A DNA stretch of 64,000 nt from Diploptera punctata (taxonomy: Eukaryota > Arthropoda > Insecta > Blattodea > Blaberidae), in assembly GCA_030220185.1 (NCBI GenBank), contig JASPKZ010003434.1, forward strand, positions 248,001 to 312,000. Reading direction: 5' to 3'. The position numbers and the translations under genes were made by a program. The notes below the pieces were generated by a model, which saw only the letters and a program-made list of their open reading frames with translations, did not search any database and was not told the DNA's origin. Positions 57,459-64,000 of this stretch are shown here, piece by piece. Position 1 is the first letter of the stretch, and every line of letters starts with the position of its first letter.

Positions 57459-57592
57459 TAACCATGATTTGAAGAAAATAGATTATACAGGAGATTATTG
57501 GAAAACATTAGCTCTGAACAGCGATGTATGAGGAGCTTATGCCCGCGCGGCCTTGAACCTGTGGTACAATAGTGCCAGTGAGTTAGTTAATT
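57459..57592 (+). mobile_element. LINE family 1, 3' half of the same interrupted copy
   Basis: Continues with TAACCATGATTTGAAGAAAA and ends in the tail AGTGCCAGTGAGTTAGTTAA. The two halves align end to end with intact family copies, which fixes the borders of the element inserted between them. Confidence 0.85.
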
Positions 57593-57817
57593 CTACTGTA
57601 TGTATATTAGGGCCTATGTGTTTTCTGCGGAAATTTTATAATTTGTTAATTTCGACTGATGAAAAATGGGTTGGCCTACGAGTAATGAAACTACGACTCA
57701 GAATTTGCCTTGAGAATAGAGAAAAACCAGTTCGGTCCAAGTTTTAATCCGGGATCATGGAATTGATACAAAAATTGGTAGAAAATATGACCTTTTGATG
57801 TTAAATCTAATAGGCCT

Positions 57818-58832
57818 ATATAAAAAGGAATGTTTGTTTGTTTGTTTGTTCGTACATTATGCGCAACCATACCATTGATCCGAGTGTGATGGGTTTTTTT
57901 GCAAAATGTTCAGGAGATTCCCGGGATGAACATAGGCTATAATAGAGTTGAGATACTCAACTCCTACACCCTTAAAAACACTCTTTGTGGTGAAAAACGT
58001 GAAGAAGACCCTTTTTTTACCCTTAACTGGCTTATGCTGCCTAAACCATAATAAATACACAAAATGAATGTACACAGAATTGAATATCTGAAAAAAAAAC
58101 TACAAAAAAGTCCTCAAAAGCATATGTTTATCTTTTACAGATAACACTCAATAGCCATTTCTATCTTTCATTAATGCCAAGGAGATCGGGATAAGTAGAT
58201 TCCCGGGCAAGCATGTGCTGCCATACCATTCATCTGATTGTCATGGGGCTTTTTGCAAAATGTTCAGGATTTTCCCCGGGAAGGTTATAGGTTATAAGAG
58301 AGTTTTAATGCTCAAGCACTTCACCCTTAAAAAAATCACCTTCTGTAGTGAAAAAATGTCGCTTTTTGTAAACTTAAATGGCTTACGTTACCTAAACCAT
58401 AACAAATAGGCCTACACAAAATTATTGTCACAGAATTGAATAGGCCCTATCAAAAAAAAAAACTCTACAGAAATGTCCGCGGCAGCATAGGCTATGTTTC
58501 TTTTATGGATAATTCAGAATAACCATTTTTGTCTTTCATTGATGCCAAGAAGATCGGGATAAGTAGATTCCGGGGCAAGCATAGCAGCGGACGGCGGGTA
58601 CTCTTTTATGGATAACTGAAAATAACGAATTTTGTCTTTCAGCTCATTTATGCCAAGTACATAGGGATGTGTAGATTTCCGGGCAATGCCGGGTAATCAG
58701 CACGGGGTATCTAAAAATAGGCCTAATAACGATATAAATTTATATTTATGTTTCCTTCTAGTTATTCAACTAAATGCAAAAACACATTATTTATTTAGGT
58801 GTAGCAGCGCACGCAGGGTATTAGCTAGTCTT
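57818..58832 (-). repeat. Three-monomer array, reverse, with the same ends
   Basis: Begins with (GTTT)n at 57833-57850 and ends with GCAGCGCACGCAGGGTATTA then GCTAGT at about 58827, the mirror of 9548-10375. The last monomer is shortened. Confidence 0.85.
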
Positions 58833-59249
58833 CTATAAATAAAAATTGAAAAATATTATTAACAAAGCATGTGAATATTGTGTTAGATTAGATTATGTTT
58901 TGCAGAGCAGTCAGATATTAAGTTGCAGTTTATGGTGATGCCAGTACTTGGAAACAGCCGTCAAACTAATAGAATATGTAACTGAATCAGACACAAAGCA
59001 ACGGTAATAAACCACACAGCGCGCCCACCAGAGATTACCAGTCCCAGAGCTTTAATCAAACGGATACGATTATGAGGAGTGAATGTTAGTTTCAAAGCTG
59101 TACAAAATCATCAATACACCGGGTGTTGCACTTCTTCCTAAGACTTAAAATATCAGATCATGACTGCCTATTTAATAACTTTCTCCAGTATAAACATTTT
59201 ATATATATTTTATTCATTCATTAATCTCGTCTTTATAACTAGCCTACAT

Positions 59250-59449
59250 CACTTACTTACTCACTGGCACTATCGAACCCGTAGGTTCATGGCCGCGCGG
59301 ACATAAGCTCTCCATGTATCCCTATCCTGAGCTGATGTTTTCCAATCATCCCCTGTATAATCTACTTCCCTCAAATCATAGTTAATGTTATTCTCCCACT
59401 TCATTCTTGGTCTACCAACTGGACGTTTTCCCTCTGGCTTTCCTACAAA
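59250..59449 (-). mobile_element. LINE family 1, short 5'-truncated copy
   Basis: A 200-bp copy from CACTTACTTACTCACTGGCA to CTGGCTTTCCTACAAA. CTACAT at 59244-59249 and 59450-59455 is a plausible 6-bp target duplication. Confidence 0.85.
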
Positions 59450-59519
59450 CTACATTTCATGTCCTAATATTATATGCCCTACCAACCTATTCATCTTAAT
59501 TCCAATGCTCACCACGCAT

Positions 59520-60040
59520 AAAGGCCCTTCGCCTACCAACCGGCTGATGGCCTTATACATATGAGTGTCGTTTACAGAGCTGGACTATCATTCTACCAGT
59601 AGGCCTATAGGGATGACATGTGGTTAGTAGGCCTATATCATATCCCCAGCCGTTATAGTTAATCTTCTCAATCTGGAGCCGATACTTATTGTATAGGCCT
59701 ACGCCTAATGCAAAGCTTCCTGATTCCTGACTACCTTCTCCTGGCCATCTAATTTCTTGCAAATCGACTATAATATAGGGTGATTTATCTAATCACTCCA
59801 TTAATATCCCTAGTGCCCCCCTACTAGGCCTATATAATATCCTAACATTCCATGTTCCTTGGTACATGTCCCTATGTTTGAGCCCTTGACGTGGCTTCCC
59901 TGAAGTAGTCCTCGCCCGGACAACTGAATGGGGGACTATTTTGCCTCCGGAAAATTTTACCCCAGTGGAACCCATGTCCGCTACCTATTCTAGGCCTACC
60001 TATTCAAATTTCTTAAGATGGTTAGTGAACACTGGTCCCA
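59520..60040 (-). mobile_element. SINE-a copy broken by two LINE insertions
   Basis: 59520-59702 holds the 3' two thirds in reverse (CCAACCGGCTGATGGCC, CCCCAGCCGTTATAG). The endonuclease-start LINE piece follows, then TGAACACTGGTCCCATA of the same SINE at 60000-60040, then a family 1 LINE. Confidence 0.75.
59703..59990 (-). mobile_element. LINE endonuclease-start fragment flanked by TAGGCCTAC, inside a SINE-a
   Basis: Minus reading MGSTGVKFSGGKIVPHSVVR, YQGTWNVRILYRPSRGALG and QEIRWPGEGSQESG. TWNVR and QEIRW are the first motifs of an APE-type LINE endonuclease, so this is the 5' part of an element with no 3' end. TAGGCCTAC at 59694-59702 and 59991-59999 flanks it, and SINE-a sequence continues on either side. 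The leader resembles that of LINE family 5. Confidence 0.7.
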
Positions 60041-60725
60041 TAACTTACTAACTCACTGGCTTCATCGAACCCGCAGGTACATGGCCGCGCGGACATAAGC
60101 TCTACATATATCCCTATCCTGTGCTAATGTTTTCCTATCATCCCCTGTATAATCTACTTCCCTCAAATAATGGATAATATTATTCTCCCACCTCATTCTT
60201 GGTCTACCAACTGGGCCGTTTTCCCTCTGGTTTTCCTACAAGAAGCTTCTTTGCACGTATTTTATCGCTCATGCGTGCCTGATGTCCTATCCATCGCACT
60301 CTTCGAGACTTAACTGTTCTTATTACATCTGGCTTCCTATACATATCATGTAGCTCACTATATTGAAGTTTTCTCCATTCACCTGTTTGTTCATCTCTTT
60401 TTTGGCCCAAAAATGTTTTCTAAAAACTTCTCAAATACTCGTAATCTTCTTCCCCCCCTTAAAGTAAGAGTTAATGTTTCGCATCCATATAATAAAACTG
60501 GGAGAATAACTGTTCTATATATTATATTTTCAGTTTAGACCTAACGTTTTTTGAAAGAAGTTAGGAAGACAAGAGTCCCTGTAATGCATAGGGCGTAATA
60601 GCATGAATTTCCAGAATTGATCCTATGTTTAATTTCTTTGTGCATCTCATTCCTATTTGTAATTATTGTTCCTAGGTACTTCAAATCAGCCACTTCTTCA
60701 AAATTTCCTTCATATTCTCATTACT
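60041..60725 (-). mobile_element. LINE family 1, medium copy inserted into a SINE-a
   Basis: Begins ACTTACTAACTCACTGGCTT and reaches past the family C-terminal tail into the region equivalent to 1145-1330 of the first copy (ends near AAATTTCCTTCATATTC). Minus frame shows MGQKRDEQTGEWRKL and KPDVIRTVKSRRVRWIGHQA. To the left is SINE-a remnant TGAACACTGGTCCCATA, so it landed in that SINE. Confidence 0.85.
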
Positions 60726-61084
60726 TGTCTATTTTCATTAAATAATAACTCATTTCAATGTGTGAACATAATAACCATAGGCCTATTATACTAGTAAAAT
60801 GCATGGTAAGTTTCCGTTGAGGTATTAGTTCACAGTAATATAATGTACGGTTGAAAACTATAAAATAGTTACCTTGTAGGTCCGTCTCCTCACTTAAGTT
60901 CTTTTAAAAATCTGTAGGCCTTTCGACACTAGTCCCATCATCAGCAGAATGCGTTAGGTCCGTTCTTGTTGACCCTTGTTGAAGCACTGACTTGGTTGTG
61001 AGAATTTTGTACAGAGGATTGTGTGGACTAGGTGTGTATTCATTGAGAATCAGGTTGTTTTTGATTTCTCCTCGGAGAATAAAT

Positions 61085-62542
61085 TATCATCATCATCATC
61101 ATAGTACATTCACGAATTTAGGCCATTTGTTGACCTGTTTCGGCCTCAAGAGAAACACCATCCAGAAGTCTTTTGAGTGGACGTCCTGGTCTTCTTCTTC
61201 CTGCAGGTTGATATCTTAACATTAGTTTGGGTATTCTGTGATCTTCCATTCGATGAACATGTTGTATCCATCTTGACTTATAATCAGAAATTTTGTTTTC
61301 TAAAGATTCCATGTGTAATTCTTCTAAGATGTCTTCATTTTTTTTGTGATCTAGTAGTGTGTATCCTGCAGTCCTCCGAAGATATCTCATTTCAGCAGAT
61401 CTAAGTCTCTGTATATCCTTCTGTTTCAACGTCCATACTTCGCTACCATACAAAAGAGTTGGAAGAGCCAGTGTTTTATACACTTTCAGTCTTGAATGCT
61501 TTTGGACTAACTGTGGCTTGAAGATAGAATTTATTAACCCTAAAATTCTTAAAAATTTAGATATTTTGCATTTACATCTTTTTCTTCTTCATATGAGATA
61601 TTGCATCCTAGATATGTAAAATTATTCACCTGCTCCAAAATTTTATTGTCCAGTACAATTTTACTTCTGACAGGATCTACACCTTGAAATGCCATAATTT
61701 TTGTTTTTTCTGTAGATATCTTTAATCCATATTCTTCTGTAATTTTGTTAAGTTCATACAGACCTTTCTGTAGATTATCTTCGGAATTTGCTATTATTAT
61801 TTGGTCATCTGCAAACAATAGGGTGTTTAATTTTCTATTTTCTGATATTCTTATTCCAAATTGATATATTTTGTTCCAGCAACATATTACTTCATTGATA
61901 TAAATTGCAAAGAGTGTTGGGGATAGGGGGCAGCCTTGTCTCACACCACGATTTATAATTCCTTCTTCAGAAAATCTGTTATTTAATTTAATCTTTATGG
62001 TGTTGTCTTTGTAAATAATTTGTATGTTCTGCCGAAGTAAATTTGGTATATTTCTGTCTTCCAATATATTTAAGAGTTTTGATCTCTTGACTGTGTCGAA
62101 TGCTTTTTCAAAATCTAGAAAGCAAAATGTGTTTCTAAGTTGAATTCTCTTCTTTTTTTCAAGCAATAGTTAAACAGAAAATGCTGAATCAATACAAGAT
62201 CGTCCTTTCCTAAATCCATTTTGTCATTCCATAAGGAATTTTTCACTGAAACTTTTCAATTTTCCATTTAAAATGTCTGCATAAATTTTGTAGCATGTGT
62301 TTAACAAACTGATTCCCCTATAGTTGTCCATTTTTCTCTTGTCTCCTTTCTTGAACAGGGGTATAACAATGCTTGTCTTCCATTCTTGTGGTATATCTGC
62401 ATTTTTGAATACATTATTAAAGAAGGACAACAGTCTTTCATGGAACTGTTTGCCTGCATATTTGTACAATTCAGAATTCAAACCATCTGTGCCAGTTGCC
62501 TTCCCATTTTTTAATTTCTTTAAACTATTGTTCAATTCTTCC
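61085..62542 (-). mobile_element. LINE family 3, 1.46-kb copy with RT, in the loop of a foldback element
   Basis: Begins with (ATC)n at its 3' end and reaches upstream to EELNNSLKKLKNGKATGTDG. AGAATAAAT at 61076-61084 and 62543-62551 is a perfect 9-bp duplication, so it is one 5'-truncated insertion. RT motifs are listed in the next entry. The C-terminal part (61118-61483) reads LPTLLYGSEVWTLKQKD and RRTAGYTLLDHKKNEDIL. The surrounding sequence on both sides is an inverted repeat. Confidence 0.93.
61549..62166 (-). pseudogene. Reverse transcriptase palm of LINE family 3
   Basis: About 205 codons. LDFEKAFDTVKRSKLLNIL carries motif A, INRGVRQGCPLSPTLFAIYI is motif B, LNTLLFADDQIII holds the catalytic ADD, and YGLKISTEKTKIMAF and FTYLGCNISYEEE follow. 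Fingers (WKTSIVIPLFKKGDK, MDNYRGISLLNTCYKIY) are at 62224-62460, in a different frame after a break near 62170-62225. A typical non-LTR RT, not the Penelope type as far as I can judge. Confidence 0.85.
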
Positions 62543-62939
62543 AGAATAAATATACTGGAGGAAATCGAAATCCTAAGAGAAATCAACAACAACCTGATTC
62601 TCAATGAATATACACCTAGTCCACACAATCCTCTGTACAAAATTCTCACAACCAAGTCAGTGCTTCAACAAGGGTCAACAAGAACGGACCTAATGCATTC
62701 TGCTGATGACTGGACTAGTCCCGAAAGGCCTACAGAGTTTTAAAAGAACTTAAGTTGAGGAGACGGACCTACAAGACAACTATTTTATAGTTTTTAACCG
62801 TACATTAGCCTATATTACTGTGAACCCATATTATATATAGGCTATTTAATTTTATTGTTTACTTCCAGTCCCAATTTGTTAGTGTTGCTCAATAGAGTGT
62901 GCGTGTTAGCCCTTGGCATCTCCTCACGATCCTCAATAA

Positions 62940-63690
62940 TACATCATCATAAGTAATACCACGAGTGATTTCCAAATTATCGATAAATTCACGACTCACG
63001 AAGTGAGGAATGAATTTATCTAGAGAATTTGGAAATCAAGAGTGGCATTTGTTAGGACTATTTAACGAATAAAATTAAGCTGTTTACTCACAAATAATTA
63101 TTTAACTATAGTTATTTTAAAATATGTATATATTTAATGTAAACGGCGATGTTTGAAAACAAATGAGAAGCGATAGGTACGCTTCATCTGCTTCTTTTGT
63201 TTATCACTGCAATCAGATCATACTATTTATTGCCAAAGGAACGCAATATTGTAAGAATGCTCTCTAGTGGAGAAAAAATGAAACAGATCAAACTGTATAT
63301 TAATTCATTTCTAATGTCGTATGATGTAAATATGACAATTATATTTTTCTGGATTGTTACCTGGGAAAAAATACATTTAAGAAAGTGCAAACAGTGGTTT
63401 CTTTTTTTGGTGGTATAATCAATTGCTACAAATGTTTTTATATTAACTCCCGCATGTGGCATGTGTTGACATTCATGCACTATATATACAATCTGGTAGC
63501 CGTATTTCTCACAGGCTCTGTCACTGCAAAATAATGGTCAGACCTGTTCAGAATATTAAAAAGGAGGAGCTTTCTTTAATATGGCAATTATAACACTGAT
63601 AAATCTTTCGTGAAACACGACTCTCATTGGTTGTAAAACAGAAATCTTTGAAACGTGATTGGCCATTGAGTCTCAATTGGGGCATGAGTT
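62940..63690 (+). repeat. Dispersed repeat, uninterrupted copy
   Basis: Left end has a hairpin (GATTTCCAAATTATCGATAA with GAATTTATCTAGAGAATTTG). No coding sequence; it may be a non-autonomous DNA element. Confidence 0.7.
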
Positions 63691-63904
63691 AAATAGTCAG
63701 CATAAACTAATAGCCTGTTAATACCATTGAGTTGTAGAAGTAGATTGATATAGATACGAGTACATCACTTAATCACTTAATTTCAATTCATCACCAATTA
63801 ATTTACAAATCAGAGCAATAGGCTATATCCTTTAAATTCTTCTGGTACCTGATATTTTCAGAGACTCTTTAGGGCCTCTAGGCCAATAATAATAGCACTA
63901 ACAT

Positions 63905-64000
63905 TCCCACATTATTGAACCCGGAGGAACATGACCAAACATCGTAAACTTTCCATATATCCCTATCCTTGCCCAATATTTTCTTATCATTCTCCTTATA
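63905..64000 (-). mobile_element. LINE family 1 fragment running off the window
   Basis: ATTGAACCCGGAGGAACATG and CCATATATCCCTATCCTTGC resemble the family 1 3' end in minus orientation. It is decayed and cut by the window edge. Confidence 0.65.

Larger units (their letters stand above)
60841..62816. mobile_element. Foldback element 4, loop occupied by a LINE
   Basis: Left arm 60841-61075 and right arm 62552-62816 are inverted copies (TAATGTACGGTTGAAAACTA; AGGTCCGTCTCCTCACTTAA; CTAGGTGTGTATTCATTGAG). Removing the LINE (61085-62542) and one AGAATAAAT leaves a hairpin of about 510 bp. Hammerhead-like cores: minus 60909-60950 and plus 62696-62739. Confidence 0.88.

Noticed and set aside
1..64000. 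Bacterial-type features: operons, CRISPR arrays, ribosome binding sites, terminators.
   Set aside because: Spliced exons, SINEs and LINEs show a metazoan genome; the short tandem arrays are microsatellites and repeat monomers, not CRISPR repeats.

Overview
The window looks like non-coding-rich DNA from a large insect genome, most likely a cockroach (Blattodea, perhaps Periplaneta). That guess rests on four things: AT-rich spacer, the very frequent octamer TAGGCCTA, many tRNA-derived SINEs and non-LTR retrotransposon (LINE) remnants, and very long introns. The species is an inference.

One host gene is recognised with confidence. Four short plus-strand exons (12753-12814, 27089-27175, 41734-41778, 42096-42155) join in frame through phase-2 GT-AG introns of 14274, 14558 and 317 bp. 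They encode a central segment of a COG0523/CobW-family zinc chaperone GTPase (ZNG1, formerly CBWD), including the NKVD G4 motif. The 5' exons (P-loop, CxCC) and the C-terminal exons are not seen and presumably lie outside, so the gene appears to run through the whole window. A weak second candidate is a two-exon ORF of 84 codons at 40289-40807.

Almost everything else recognisable is transposable-element sequence in these introns. 0-5 kb: a frame-broken LINE and tandem tRNA-Tyr-like units. 5-11.5 kb: tandem monomers, long inverted repeats, LINE tails. 13.9-14.8 kb: a pogo/Tigger-like element. 15-25 kb: LINE family 1 copies, several SINE families, two foldback elements. 25-29 kb: a CR1/Jockey-like remnant, a hAT C-terminus relic beside exon 2, a mariner-like deletion derivative. 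30-41 kb: SINEs, family 1 copies (one with an inverted 5' end, one with a perfect 14-bp target duplication), foldbacks and a small MITE. 42.6-46.6 kb: a long EN+RT LINE interrupted by a 0.9-kb repeat. 47-50 kb: a SINE with perfect duplication and two nested TIR elements. 51-64 kb: MITE, SINEs, LINE tails, a triple nest at 56.4-57.6 kb, and a foldback whose loop carries an RT-bearing LINE at 60.8-62.8 kb.

The most unusual observation is that four independent foldback (hairpin) elements carry a common motif resembling a minimal type-I hammerhead ribozyme: CUGANGA, a helix-forming stem II, GAA, a tiny A-NNNN-U stem III, an H cleavage position, and in three of the four a short complementary stem I. 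This recalls the hammerheads of Penelope-like elements and animal retrozymes. The assignment is by eye.
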